Of a stretch of 64,000 bases of DNA, positions 35,744 to 62,137 are shown in pieces. Under the pieces are notes generated by a model. The model made no database searches. It saw only the letters and a list, made by a program, of their open reading frames with translations, and was not told the origin of the DNA. The stretch is from Amoebidium appalachense. Its lineage: Eukaryota > Ichthyosporea. Each line of letters starts with the position of its first letter. Within the stretch, counting starts at the first letter, position 1. The stretch lies in NCBI GenBank assembly GCA_963693365.1, contig CAVNZM010000001.1, forward strand, positions 2,294,001 to 2,358,000, written 5' to 3'. The translations under genes and the position numbers were made by a program.

Positions 35744-35810
35744 TCTGGAGCTGGAGGAAGAGGAAAGGGCGCAGGGGCTGAAGCTGGAGGAAGAGGAGAG
35801 GGCGCAGGGG
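35744..35810 (+). repeat. 33-base unit, two copies
   Basis: Unit GCTGGAGGAAGAGGAAAGGG followed by CGCAGGGGCTGAA; the second copy has AGAGGAGAGGG. One frame reads AGGRGKGAGAEAGGRGEGAG. No start, splice or family support makes this a gene. Confidence 0.7.
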
Positions 35811-35975
35811 GGCTGGCAATGACTTGCAATGCCTGGACGTGAGGTATACCTGCCTGACACCTGACAAGTACGTGCCTGCCGGGGCCTTACCGGTACGTAC
35901 GGACAATCTCATCTAAGCAGGGGTCACTTACACAGGTTGTTTTCTACTAGTAGCCGACGTGTGCCTCAGATAACT

Positions 35976-36203
35976 CCGTAGGCTGAATCTGAGTCAAAAG
36001 CAACCCGGACAAGCATGTTAAAAAAAATCCGTAGTCTGAATCTGAGTCAAAAGCAACCCGGACAAGCATGTGAAAAAAGTCAATGGAGAAAGCACCACAT
36101 GCCTTGGGCACGTGCAAAGAAGAAGGCACCGCTGTATTTAAACTTGTGTAAGCGTCCCATGCCTCGGGCACGTGCAAAGAAGAAGGCACCACTGCTTTTA
36201 AAC
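35976..36203 (+). repeat. Two neighbouring tandem duplications (about 52- and 56-base units)
   Basis: The first unit holds CTGAATCTGAGTCAAAAGCA and ACCCGGACAAGCATGT, twice. The second holds GGGCACGTGCAAAGAAGAAG and TTTAAAC, twice. A 66-codon ATG frame (36015-36215) runs across both and repeats the peptide RARAKKKAPL, but no other evidence makes it coding. Confidence 0.75.
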
Positions 36204-36591
36204 ATGTTCACGTAATTTTTTTTTGCGTCGCCGAGGGGTTGACAGCCACTCAAAGAGAGACGATATACGCAACAGATACAGCATTCTTTAGCATACGTAC
36301 AATATTTAGCGCGTGAGACATTGCACAGGCGTCAATACACAAAGAGTTTACGTACAAAAAAAACAACGTTCTTCGACTGATCATAAGCGTTCAGAAAAAC
36401 TTTTCGTTCGGTACTTTCATAACAGCCAAGAAAATGCTATTTGCATATTATTGTTCTGGTTCCAAGAACCCGTGCTGCCCAAAGCTCAACATCTTGTTTG
36501 CGAGTTAAACACCGGACAGCTTCCTGTGTAGCAACGCCCTTTTGGCCCAGGGACGCGGGAACTTACGCACGAACGCACGGTTGCTTCTGCG

Positions 36592-36789
36592 TTATAACAC
36601 GACGTCCGCTTGACATGACAAAGGAGAGAGCACGTTGCTGAAAGCGGCAGACACACGCCCTCCGAGCGCAGAGGAGGACCCCCCACGAGAAACAGCAGGC
36701 AGGGTAAGACTGAACCCTTGCTGAATGGTGATGGTTAACACGAGGAGGAACACAGCGAAGAAGGAGTTGTTGCAACCATGCTTCACCAT
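36592..36789 (-). CDS. Possible small secreted protein, 65 aa
   Basis: MVKHGCNNS is followed by a hydrophobic core (FFAVFLLVLTITIQQ) and a small-residue site (GFSLT), the shape of a signal peptide. The remainder is short, Ser/Gly-rich and ends QADVVL-stop. A TATATA box lies on minus at 36882-36887, about 95 bases above the ATG. No family recognised, no introns seen. It could be chance. Confidence 0.3.
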   Translation of the reverse strand: MVKHGCNNSFFAVFLLVLTITIQQGFSLTLPAVSRGGSSSALGGRVSAAFSNVLSPLSCQADVVL

Positions 36790-36881
36790 CGCTCGTGTCG
36801 AACGGAACTTTTTGGGAAAGAGGGGAGAATTATTTCTTTGGCTTATGCCAACAGCATCTCCCAGAGACGACTGCGTCACTC

Positions 36882-36887
36882 TATATA
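36882..36887 (-). promoter_or_regulatory. Possible TATA box for the 36.7-kb small gene
   Basis: Minus reads ATGTATATAGAG. Spacing to the ATG at 36789 fits a short 5' UTR. Confidence 0.3.
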
Positions 36888-36942
36888 CATCAGTATCTGA
36901 AGCGGTGTAAAGAAAAGCATGGACGAGAACTTGATTGTACAT

Positions 36943-38335
36943 TGATCAGCAATAAGTTAGGATATAAGAGAACATAAATTACTCTGTAAAGATGAACAAA
37001 TAAGTATTTGATGCATCAATAACTGCTAAGAAATTTTAGAATCCGCTAATTATATGTAAAATGTAGGAAAAATTTGATTGTTTTACTAGCATTTATCAAA
37101 TAGGATCTGTGGCTCGCGTAAATAGTTTGCCCTACTCCACTGGCTTTTTTGATGAAATATTTTTACATGATATTCTATCAATCGCTAAGCTCTTGTATAA
37201 AACGCCTCTAATGGTTGGTGGATAAGCTGACGAAGGAGGCGGCTCAGGCGAATCATAATGTACAGGGTATGTATGCCTAGTGTTAGTTGTGGGAGAACGA
37301 TTCCATGGTCCAATCAGGATTGTCTCATCTGTGGGGTGTATTAATCTGTTAAGTTTCGCTGTCCCTATTAATTATGACGACCTGATTTACATCAGTTATT
37401 AAACGTATAAATACAATTCACACATATATTTATAATTTTTGTGATAGAAATGTATTCCTCAATCTCTGATCTACCATTAAAGACATTTCAAGAGGTTAAA
37501 TGTTAAAATTAAATAATAAGCTAACAGATGAAGAAAATGTATGACTGTATGCTAGGAGGTTTAGGAAGAAAACAATTTTAGTTTTGACGATACTGGCGAA
37601 TCACAGCATCGTTTTTAATTTACGAGTGTACTCGTAACCAATGAGTCGCTTTTGCTAAGTCTGACAGTCACAAACCCCCAGACTTCGTGTAATACCCGTA
37701 GAAACTTCAACCCCCCTTCCAACTTTGTGACAAATTTTGGTTCAATCTGCTTTGATCAATTGACTAGCCAGTAGTAAGGGTACTGATTATGAGGAATCGA
37801 GTTTAAAACCCTGTATAAACTCAAGAATTTTTATATTCTTAATACTTTTGAAAATAAAATTTAATAGCACTTCTGAACCGGCAATCACTAAAAGATTTGC
37901 ATGCCATCTGCAGATTCCAAAATTTAATATGCTGCGGGGCGCGGTGTCTAAGGAGAATGTCCTTGGTGCCCATGCTCAGTTTTGCTGTGATTTCAGTGAT
38001 GATTAAGTTACAATCTGGATGGTGTTGAGTCCCACCTTGATTCTGCAGATATCGAAAGCTTACACGTATGAAATATACATATATATAAAATGTTATAACA
38101 CTATCAGCTACGGATACTCTGCTAATTGCAAACAACTTGTTTAACTCATTATCTCGCAACCACAGTACTGATATGATAAGCATCGTCGCCCGGGCAGAAT
38201 TTAGCCAATCAAATCGTTGATAGACTGCTGGCGCGAATTTTGAATTGCGCGGGTTGACTGTCCTGAGTCACGAGTCGCAAGTGTCGTGACCAATTTACGG
38301 GGATGTGAAACACGGAGCAAGACCACTGACTACTG
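36943..38335. other. AT-rich intergenic DNA
   Basis: This segment is clearly more AT-rich than the rest and almost free of G/C runs. The longest frame (minus 37839-38183, 114 codons) has no recognisable domain. I saw no terminal inverted repeats. Confidence 0.45.
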
Positions 38336-38344
38336 TATATAAAA
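38336..38344 (+). promoter_or_regulatory. TATA box, probably for the kinase gene
   Basis: TATATAAAA on plus, about 560 bases before the first kinase exon I can place. The leader between them may hold further exons. Confidence 0.45.
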
Positions 38345-38901
38345 TAAATGGCTCGTTTACAAAGATGAGTGAGTGTTCCAACTTATTTTAAAGAACTGAC
38401 CTCTATAGACACGATTCTGCGCTCTCCGTGAGTTCATAGCTCAAATGAGTTCATAGCTCAACTTGTAGGCCCTTACCATCCAGATCCGGATGAACACTCA
38501 CAGACCGTTCTTCCTTTGCGCAGTGTTATGTGATTCACCCTGCAAATTTAGAGACGAAGGGTTTAAGTATGGAGCCCGCACCCTTTACCTTGCCCGCTCT
38601 CGTGCCTCTCAACTCACCTTCCCCGTTTTCGTGCCTCTCAATTCCTTCTGATTCTCTAGCCCTTGGTTAGGTCCCGGCCTTCCTAGTTCTCACATCTCTT
38701 ACCCGATAGGATCCAACGGCAATAAGGAAAACGAGGGTTGGCGGCTACAGGAGGGGCGTCTCGAATGCCCGAATCCGAATTCCTTTGCCCACCCGGCGGT
38801 TCAAAATGAAACTGCCGGTGTGGCGTGTTTGGGCTCAAAGGAGGTGGGTAGTGTTGTTATTAACAACACTTGTATTGTTTGAAAGGGTTTGTATTATACA
38901 G

Positions 38902-47747
<8,846 letters not shown>

Positions 47748-48561
47748 CACATACTGACCATTGCCAACCCACTACCACCAGCTAAAAACGCATCTAGAAA
47801 GCTGACCTTCTCCGAGTGAATGCCTACCGGGCAAAGAGGGCTGCGAAGGGCGCCAACAAGTTCCTTTGGCTGAACTCAAGCACATCATACGAATTGATTG
47901 GTTTGTTTATTATAACTTTTTATGACAGTGTATGCAGATTCATGGGAGCGCTTGGGAATCTGTAGTCGGAAGCAGTCATGTCCTGGCAGCAGGTTATAAC
48001 CGATTAAAATAATAGGCATGAATCTTTGTCTGATATTGCTACCAATAGCTTCTTTGTGAAGTAACATCATCGTTATAATTCATCGTGAATGTTGTTTCCT
48101 CCTTCCCCTAGAGTTGTTAGGCAAGTGCATACAAGTTTTGGTGATGAAAGTGCCTGCTGTGTACGGGGTGGAGGCCGCTGATAATAGTTAGAGCAGTTGT
48201 GCTATGAGAACAGACCCGACCGTGAATGCTGGAATAAACAAAGGCTGCTCTCAACAAATGTAAACGTGTGCACATGGCAGAAAAATGAAAACGGTAAATT
48301 GTCTCACTCCTTTGTGTTGGAGCCGCGCCTACTTCGGCGCCGTGACTTTGGGCGCTCCGATTGGTTCCGAATTTCAATGTACACATTCCTATTGGCTCGA
48401 TACGCACCGTCCAAAATTTTGAGTCCAGCGATTGAAAGCTCCTACACAGCTAGTGACACTTACTAAGCTGTTCACTTCAGCAGTGTGCTTGTAGGCAGTC
48501 GCACCGGTTTTCTGCGTAATAATATCATATTCTGCTGTTGGAGAACACATAGCTGCTGAAA
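47748..48561. other. Short intergenic region between kinase and Pkr1-like gene
   Basis: AATAAA on plus at about 48231 may serve the kinase transcript. No other gene seen. A CCTATTGGCTCG box (about 48388-48399) lies upstream of the next ATG; there is no clear TATA box. Confidence 0.4.
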
Positions 48562-53048
<4,487 letters not shown>

Positions 53049-53860
53049 CAGCATGCGGGCTAGAGGGTTTGAATGTGTCCTTGATGTGTTGTGTTGCAAT
53101 GATTCACATTTCAAAGTGACGACTTAACGAACTAATCATATTAGGATGTGATTTGCTAAGGTGGAATGCATTTGTTGCGATGTGGCTCCTGTGCACATGT
53201 GTTAGGATGTGATCGGCACACGTGCCCCGGCTTTACGCTTTTTCGATTTTGGGCAGTTGCCTTATATGGGTAATCCGCTTCGTAGAAGGCATATGCATTG
53301 CTACGACGTACGAGTTTATTATGAGCAAAGTGTGTGACCATGTGTTTCCTCTAAGATTGCGAATGGTATCCAGGTACTCTTTATGCATACTCTGAGCATA
53401 AGTCAGCTGAATGAGTCTCGGGTTTCCCCCCCCTTTTTTTATTTTTGGTCGACGACGCCGATGAAAGTAGCACAGCCAACGGGCCTTACAAATAGGCTAT
53501 AAGTACACCAAGTGCCTTTACATGCCACACTTTATTCATTGCAGTTGCCATAGTAAGTACAAACTCAATATGTGCAATACTACGTATGCTTTGATGCCCC
53601 TAAATCCTGAGAAAAAAAGCTGGACTTTTCCAAGACTTTAAAAAACACTGGATATTGTGACCACCCTAACTATCGGATCCCATGATAACGGCAAACCCCC
53701 TATGTCGTCATTCATATATTTAAGACCTTCCTAGATTTTCATACAGAGCGGTTGCTCGCAATCGCCCAAATCTCCAAATTTATATTTCTGCCCGCGTAGC
53801 ACTGCCCCTAGGCCTATGCAAGGCTTCATATGACATGGATACCTCAACCTAAGCCTACCC
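53049..53860. other. Convergent intergenic region
   Basis: The plus-strand Pkr1-like gene and the minus-strand zinc-finger gene end toward each other here. No gene or repeat recognised. Confidence 0.5.
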
Positions 53861-54104
53861 CTAAAATCTGAGATTCAAATCCGAAGCCATATTCTGCAGT
53901 GCTCGGTTTATCTCTCCATTTTCATCGTCGATTTGGCCCAGCAGTGAATTTATGTCTTGGGCCGATGGCATGCCCTGACCCCCCAGCATCAACCCCCCGT
54001 AGTTGTCTCTTGCCTGGCCGTATGCCATGTTGGGCTCCATGCCAAGCCCTGCAACACTGCAGAGAGAGAATGGGGGCTATTAGCATCGAAATTTCGGGAT
54101 CTTT

Positions 54105-54136
<32 letters not shown>

Positions 54137-54212
54137 TTCAATTAGGAGGTGGATGTGAGAAGGGCAGTGGTGGTGGCAAAGGTGAGGATCGGATGGATGG
54201 GAGTCCAACAAA

Positions 54213-54292
<80 letters not shown>

Positions 54293-55827
54293 CTGTGCGG
54301 AAATTCTTTCTATTCGAAACGAGCATCTGAACTGCAAATTTAAATTAAGGAATATGGGTGTGAGTGTGTCTGGACATATGACGGGTGGTTGGCGTACACA
54401 GCATGGGCGGGGGTCTCTCCCTGCATGCATGTCTGTTGAGGTATTACCCAAACTTAAAAGACGTCTCCGACCTTTAAGCCAAATTCCGTAATTTGACCAG
54501 CTGGAGTCCGGTATTTCAATGCCGGCAAAAACCATAATAAAAACACACAAATATATCAAAGCTAAAAAATAGTTGCTGTATACATGTATCAAAAACCTAA
54601 TTGATCAAAAAGTATTGATTATTATTAGCATAAAAAACCCAAAACGGCTGTCCCAAAAGGCACCCGCGACGCACGTACGTGAAGAGTACGTGTCGGGGCG
54701 CTAAATTGTGGAACAGAATATGCAATTATCCGACGGTTTCGTGAGCGAATCACAAAAAAATGGGTGCCGCAATCAATATTTCGGTATAAATATTCATAAC
54801 GTTTACAACCAACGATGGAACGCTCATTTAATGAGAAAAATCGGCAAGAACTTCAAAAACAGTTTCCGGCTATGATTGGCCATTTAACGTCCTCATTTTT
54901 TACCACACAGCGTTTACCAATCGTTAGTGGGGCCAGTGCAGAGGGGACCCATCACCGGCTAGCTCTTGAAGAGCTAATCACAGCGAATCAAAACACAGGA
55001 AAATGTATGTTTGTGGACCCCCTTGACCCCGGTTGTGGACCCCCCTTGACCCCCGTTTATTTCAAACACCATATAAGTTAAACGCTGGCCGCTGGCGGAA
55101 GCTGCCTTGCGCGGGTTTGAACCGGCCAAAAAAGAGAGCTTGAAAGAAAAGAGAGTTTTCATAGTCTAGAATTCACCCAACTTCTTTTCTACCATCCGTA
55201 CTGTCACCTTCCACCGGCGCCCGCGCATTGCCACCTAAAAGAGTTTCTAGAATCTAGATAGATTTCAGACACCAGCTGGCAGACCCCCAGCTGCAGCTAA
55301 TATTACTTTTCTACCCGGCATACCATGCATGATCACCGCGCAGCGGGCGACCAGACCTACATGAAGCTGGGGTTCAGACACCACACCAATAGACTAATTA
55401 TCAGTAGACCGCAGCTTCAGTTGGCGCCCGCGCAGCACAGACCCACTTGTAAGTATCCATGACTGGTTGTGTGTGTGTGTAACCGGTGCAACCTTGCAGT
55501 GGCTGTGTGCATGTGTCTGCATAAACAACACCATTTGTGTAATCCTAACGTAACCCACGGGCGCAACAAATTGTGCCCATGCACCACATATTAGTTATTT
55601 GTTTGTTTTGCTTGTGCCTGTGGGTTTGCGGGTGTCATGTGTGTGTTCGGTGCGGTGTGCTGCTGTGTATGATAAGTGCATGTGCCTTGTGTGTTACAAA
55701 ACTTCACAGGAAGGCTAAAGAGGGGCTGTACCTTGATGTGCTGCTGTGTAGGTCCGCCATGCTGAGCTCCTGCTTGATCTACAACCACCCAGACTGGAAT
55801 TAGCACAAATAACATTTCAAAAAAGCA

Positions 55828-55873
<46 letters not shown>

Positions 55874-56862
55874 CCTGCGCGGTGTCTCTTGCCTATAGGT
55901 TACTTTTGCATGTTCGGTTTAACTTTTTAGTCTCCAAGAAGGGGAAGGGGGGAGGGGGGGGTCTCTTCCCTGTAACGTGATGTTGGGACCAATCATCAAA
56001 TCCATTCAACATCTGGGCATGTCGACACGATACATGCGAAGGCCTTGGCAAAGCATGGGTGTGTGTATAACGAGCACAATGCTCCTCATACGAACCGATA
56101 CAAGTACATATCTGAACTTTGCATCGAAACATGGCGCTTTAAAGGAAAGAACTCCTTCCTACCTACCTATGATGCTCACCTACCTCCCTCCCAACCTACC
56201 CTCCTCCTCCCCACCCCCACCCCCCCAACCCCACCCCCCCCTCCCCCTCTCCACCCACACCTTCCCACCCACAAAAAAAGAAATGAAGAAGAAGAAATAA
56301 AAGAGAGGAAAACAACAAACATCCTATCTTATGAGAAAGGGTGCACTCACCAGCGCCGGTGCCGACAAGGATGTAACGTCATCATTGTAGGCTTGCCTCC
56401 CCGTCCAGTAGGCCGAAATCCATCATGGGCTGCTGGGCCATTGCATTTTGGGTCGATAGTGTGGAGCTGCCCAGCCCTGCCAAAAAGGACATGACGTCAG
56501 CACGTGTGGGGTATAAGGACAGAAATAAGGCGTTCCTATGCACTTGACGTTCAATGCGGCATGCCTATCCTGCAGCGTCCTCATGGAAAGTTCAAGCAAC
56601 CTCCCCCCCTCCCCCCTCCACCCCTTCCCCTCCCACCCCCCCTTCCCTTCCCCCCTCCCTCCCCCCACCTGTCGCGGCAGCGCCAGCGTTACTAATATGA
56701 CACTAGTAACTTGGCACACCAAAAAGCACCCCCGCCACCCCCCCCCCCCCCCCCCCCCCCGGCTCCCCCTTCCCCTCTCCCCGGGGGGTTACATTTGAAC
56801 AGAAAAAATCTGAGGTTATCATCCAGACAGTATGCAAAATGAACGACGATTTCAGTGGCGGG

Positions 56863-56901
<39 letters not shown>

Positions 56902-57001
56902 GTGTGGTGCCAACCATGCCACCACACAACAGAAGCATGGTAAACGAGAGGTGGCATGCCCACGTAAATATACGCACATGACGAAAAGAGGTGCAGTAAA
57001 A

Positions 57002-57049
<48 letters not shown>

Positions 57050-57257
57050 AAGAATGCGGAACAGGTTACGAGGCACACCTACACGACGAGAAACACGGTG
57101 CCGGACCACATGCAAAGAAAACATGTCAGCATCCAACTTCAGCAACCCTGGCAGTATCTTACAACAGCAGAACCCATCCTCAGGGGGCACCCATGTCATT
57201 ATCTCATCGTCCGCAAATGTGGGGGTGGACGGGTGGGCGGCGGCCTGGGTGGGGGAA

Positions 57258-57290
<33 letters not shown>

Positions 57291-57973
57291 TGTGCACCTT
57301 GCTGCTGGGGCAGATACATGTTGCCCCCGCCGGCAATCACCACCGGAGCAGAAACCCTCCTGTTGAGGGGCGTCCCCGCAGACTCCACCAAAAACGCGGG
57401 GGTCACGGGCCCAGACCCCATTGCGGGGGGTTGCAGGCCCCCACTACCACTCATGATCCCCCCGTTACCTGTATTTCCCGTGCTGTTTATGAGAAGTGAG
57501 TCTAAAAATGCGTGTAATTGCGCTGTGTTGGGGTTTTCAGTTACGCCCCCGCTGACGCCTGTAGGGGTGCCGCCGTAAGTGAAGACGTTTGGTTTGAGCT
57601 CGCCTGAAAAGTGGTTAAAACCCCCCTGATCCAACATGGCCTGCTCCAGGTTTGTATATGACTGCTGGGGGGATAGCGCCTGTTCAACAGACGTAAATGA
57701 GTCAACAGGCGAAAGAACCCCACCGCTCCGCTGGTCGAAACTGAACGTAGGGATCCCCCCACTGATAGAGTGACGGGGGGATTTCTGCACACCATTTTCG
57801 ATAAAACCCCCTTGATCCACCTGATTTACTGCTTGTTGTGGTCGGGGCACAGGCAGGGATAGGCGCCTCTGCATGCTGGTCTTATCCGGCACGGTGAGGG
57901 TGATGCTGTCCGTGCTGATGTCCAGTATGCCCCCAGAGTCTGTAGCCTGTGTGTGTGTGTGTGTGTGGGAGAA

Positions 57974-58004
<31 letters not shown>

Positions 58005-58025
58005 GGGGAGGGGGGCATGTGTGGG

Positions 58026-58071
<46 letters not shown>

Positions 58072-59371
58072 TGCGTGTGTGTGATTGCATGAGGGGCAGA
58101 AGGCCGGGGGGGGGGGGGGGGGGGGGGGGGATCGGACGGGGAGAGGAGGTTTAGGATGTGTTGCAGAATACGATGTGCACATTCATGACTGACAACTGAT
58201 GTGAGTTGCAAGGGGAATAACGGCTATGTGCGGAGCTGGGGGGGGGGGTTGGTGAGGAAGGAAAGGGGGGGGGGGGGGGGAGGGGGTGGGGGGGCCGTAT
58301 GTATGCATGGATTAGGTGGTTTGTGGGCGCGATAGGGAAGGGTGAGTGTGCACGTGTGATCATGTTCGTGCATGTGTGTAGGGCGGGGGGTGTGTAGTGG
58401 ACGTGTGCAAGGGCTCCCCAAGCCATAAGGATCATGGCCCTAAAGGCAGATATTCGGTGTGTGTGTGTGGGGGGGGGGGGGGGGGGGGGGGGGGGATCGA
58501 CAATGATAGAATGGCTGACTTTGTACTCCTAACTTATTAAGTCTGGATGTTGGTTGTGCTAACTGCAAAAAAATGAGCGAATATTGATTGTATATCTCTC
58601 TTATATGTGGGCGGGTATTATTTTGGGAAGGGGGAGGGGATGCATGCTACCTGCAAGTTGTTGTCCGACAGGGAGAAGTTATGGAACTGTGCCATCATGG
58701 GGGACAGCAGAGAGTCTCGTTTCCGAACAGGCCCCGGCCCCTGCATGCCCATATCACCCCCCAACCCATCCATGCCCCCCTGTGCGTACGCACCAGACAG
58801 ATCAAACCTTCCGCCTCCATCCATCTGCCCCATGGCATCCTCCGTAAAGAAAAACGAATTTGCATCTCCCGCCATCGCCATAGTTATTGCCGGCTCAGCC
58901 AATAGATTTCCGTTATACCCCATACCCGGTTGGGGGCTATGCGGACCAGGTGACAGCTGGTGAAACTGGGGTGGGTTATCCTCTGGCCTTAGGCGTGGGG
59001 ATGTGGGGTAGGGGATAGTCATCCTTCGTGCCTGCTGGGGGGAGAGGATTGGTGACCGCATGGGGGATGTGCCTCTCCTTCCACGTGACTGAGCTTGTGG
59101 CGATGGGATGCTCAGTTTCAACGGCCCACCACCACCCGCCGCAGCAGCCGGGGAGAGAAGGGGGGCGGGGGAGGGGATGCGGGACATGGGGTGGGGGGCA
59201 TGGCCCGGTATGGCGCCGACCAGTGGAAGGTGGTTGGTTGGGTCTGGGGATATGGGCACTGGGGGGTGCAAAGGACAGGAGTTAGGGACCATGTCGACCA
59301 TATGGGTGTTATGGGAACAGGAGGGGGAGGGGGGATGGATGAGGGGGCGGGGGGGATGAAAAGGGGGGAGG

Positions 59372-59424
<53 letters not shown>

Positions 59425-59470
59425 AGTTGAGGTGGACGTCCTATGAAGTGAAAGGGAAACGGAGGGGTGG

Positions 59471-59503
<33 letters not shown>

Positions 59504-60097
59504 GAATGCGTCATAAAGTACGAAGTACACAAGAACAAACGGATAACACGATGCAGAATGCACGCCATACATAAAGAGTATGCATAATAAGCAGAGCCCA
59601 TCCTCAGGGGGGGCCCACGTCATCCACAGTACCCGAGTTTCGACCTATTCACCTCGTTAACGAAACCCAACTCAGATACTGTTTCACTTGAACATGGGTA
59701 GGTCACCCATCTTGATCAGAGACGAGTAGGGTTGCTTATGCAGGCAAGGGCAGTGGGAAAGGCCGGGGGTTAAAGTTGCAGCAGCAAGCAGAAGCAAGAA
59801 AATATAGATAGGAACTCAGGAGACGGGGCTTCTGGGAAGCTCCCCCGTCGCTACCTAAGTCGATACTTCCCTGGCTAACATACTACACCAGCTGAAAAGA
59901 ATTAAGTCCCGAAGGCCGCAGAATTCGCAATCAGAGGGGAAAATATGAGATTTGACCCACACCGTAGGGTAGTAACACGCTTACTAGGGCGGAACTTTAA
60001 CGTCTTCGAACGGAAAGCTATGCCCCCGGATGTCAGCCGGAAATATGGTATCACCCATTGCTTTGGGCTTGAAAAAAGTACCGATAGTCCGAGTTAT

Positions 60098-60128
<31 letters not shown>

Positions 60129-60147
60129 TTTTGAGGGTCTGAAACAA

Positions 60148-60180
<33 letters not shown>

Positions 60181-60868
60181 GGGGGGGGGGCAGTTGGCGG
60201 GATAAATCGGACCACAAATTCTAGAGCAGGTAGGGCTAATAAGCACAAACCAAGAATAAAGCCAGGAACTAGGAGCCACCTGGGATGCCTGGGTATCATA
60301 AAATCAACAAAAACGGAGTATAAAGGACTCCCGGGCACAGTGAGCGTGATTGTGAACTATGGAAGGCATTTAAGTGTGCAGTGTATGTGTTATCTGCAGA
60401 AGTGTGTGTGTGGAGGGGGGGGGGGGGTTTTGAATGCGTCAAAAAGTACGAAGTACACAAGAACAAACGGATAACACGATGCAGAATGCAAGCCATACAT
60501 AAAGAGTATGCATAATAAGCAGAGCCCATCCTCAGGGGGGGCCCACGTCATCCACAGTACCCGAGTTTCGACCTATTCCCCTCGTTAACGAAACCCAACT
60601 CAGATACTGTTTCACTTGAACATGAGTAGGTCACCCGTCTTGATCAGAGACGAGCAGGGTTGCTTATGCAGGCAAGGGCAGTGGGAAAGGCCGGGGGTTA
60701 AAGTTGCAGGGGGGGGGGGGGGGGGCGAGTATGTGTGAGTGCACGTGTGTGTGTGCATGTATGTGTGCGTGTGTGCGTGTGCGTGTATGTGTGCGTGTGT
60801 CGGTGGGGGGAGTAAGTCTGTGTGTGCCGTGTCTGTATGGTCGCGTGTGTGCATGCATGTGTACATGC

Positions 60869-60905
<37 letters not shown>

Positions 60906-60933
60906 TGCATGCTTCGTGTTGGTGGGTGGGTGG

Positions 60934-60967
<34 letters not shown>

Positions 60968-62098
60968 ATGCGTGTGGGCACGCCTGTGGGTCTGTGCACC
61001 CATGAGCATACATGACCACGTGTGCGCACTGTACGTGCCTGAGCCCGAATGTCACGCAGTGAATGTGCGCGACTCCAGAATGTCTCATACATGCAGGATC
61101 AGGGGTTTTGGGGGGTATGGGGGGGGGGGGGGATGATACGTGCGCACCACATATAATTCATGAGTAGTTGTGTGCTGGTTGTATGTGCGTGCGTCTATGC
61201 CTGAAAACATCAGCTTGAATGGTTGCATAGATTCGATGGACAGGGAGGGCACAAGGGCAGCAGAAAGAAAGGGGTGTCTAGCATACGGTGTGGGAAGATA
61301 TGGGGAGAAGGCGGGATCAGGTGTTTGAAAGAAAGCCAAAACTAGGTGTCTCTAAGCCAGGAAGCAACCAATAAGCATCCAGGTTGGTTGCAAGGGGCCC
61401 GGGGGGCTGGGAAGAGAAGGCTATAAAGCTCCGGCCACAAGATGATAGTCATAGACGGTGGGGCTGGGGGGGGGGGGGGGGGGGGGGGGAGGGGGGAGTA
61501 AGAAGAAGACAAAGCAGTTGCTAGGGAGGGGGGGGGGGGGTCACTGAATTATATGCCATAGGGGGAAAAGAGGAGGGGGGGGGGAGAAGAGGAGGGGGAG
61601 GGGGGGGGGGGGGGGTGAAAGAGATAGCAAGAATGGACAAGAACAAAGGGCACCCCCAAGGGGGAGGTAGGGCAAGGGCAGTGGCCGACAAGGCGGGCGC
61701 GGGGGAAGGGGAGGGGGGAGGGGGAAGGGGGAGGATACCATATTGAGGCTCCCCAAGGTTTGTCATGGGGGCACTCAGAGCCCTCCTCCGATTGAGAATG
61801 GGTGACCGTTGTGGCGCATGTTTCAATCGTATGTGCTGTGGTGTGGGGGCATGTAAGTTGGGGAGACAAAAATGAAACAACAGGAGTCGGCTCAGAACCA
61901 CCGTGAATGAACTCCGCAACAGAACAATTTATAAGACCGCCAGGGATAGTAGAAGAATAAATATAAAAAGGAAAACAGGCATCCCTCATAGCTGAAAGAA
62001 GAGAATGGCGTTGCAGTGTGCTCTACACCAAGGCTTTAGTGTGTGCATAAGCTTTGTGCCTGTGTAGGTCTGAGGGTGTGATTGGGTGGGTAGGTGGG

Positions 62099-62137
<39 letters not shown>

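Larger units (their letters stand above)
34153..36591. other. Unassigned DNA upstream of the PPR gene
   Basis: It must contain the PPR promoter. I see no TATA box close to 34152. Plus-strand frames near 34205-34492 and 34699-34899 start without ATG and show no family. Local duplications occur at 35744-35810 and 35976-36203 and are listed separately. Confidence 0.4.

Noticed and set aside
37839-38183. 114-codon minus-strand frame in AT-rich DNA
   Set aside because: No domain, no start context, and AT-rich composition makes chance frames likely.
56852-58090. 412-codon minus-strand open frame as a single exon
   Set aside because: Only 57298-57946 reads as protein between a good acceptor and donor; the flanks are AC, poly-C and retroposon DNA.
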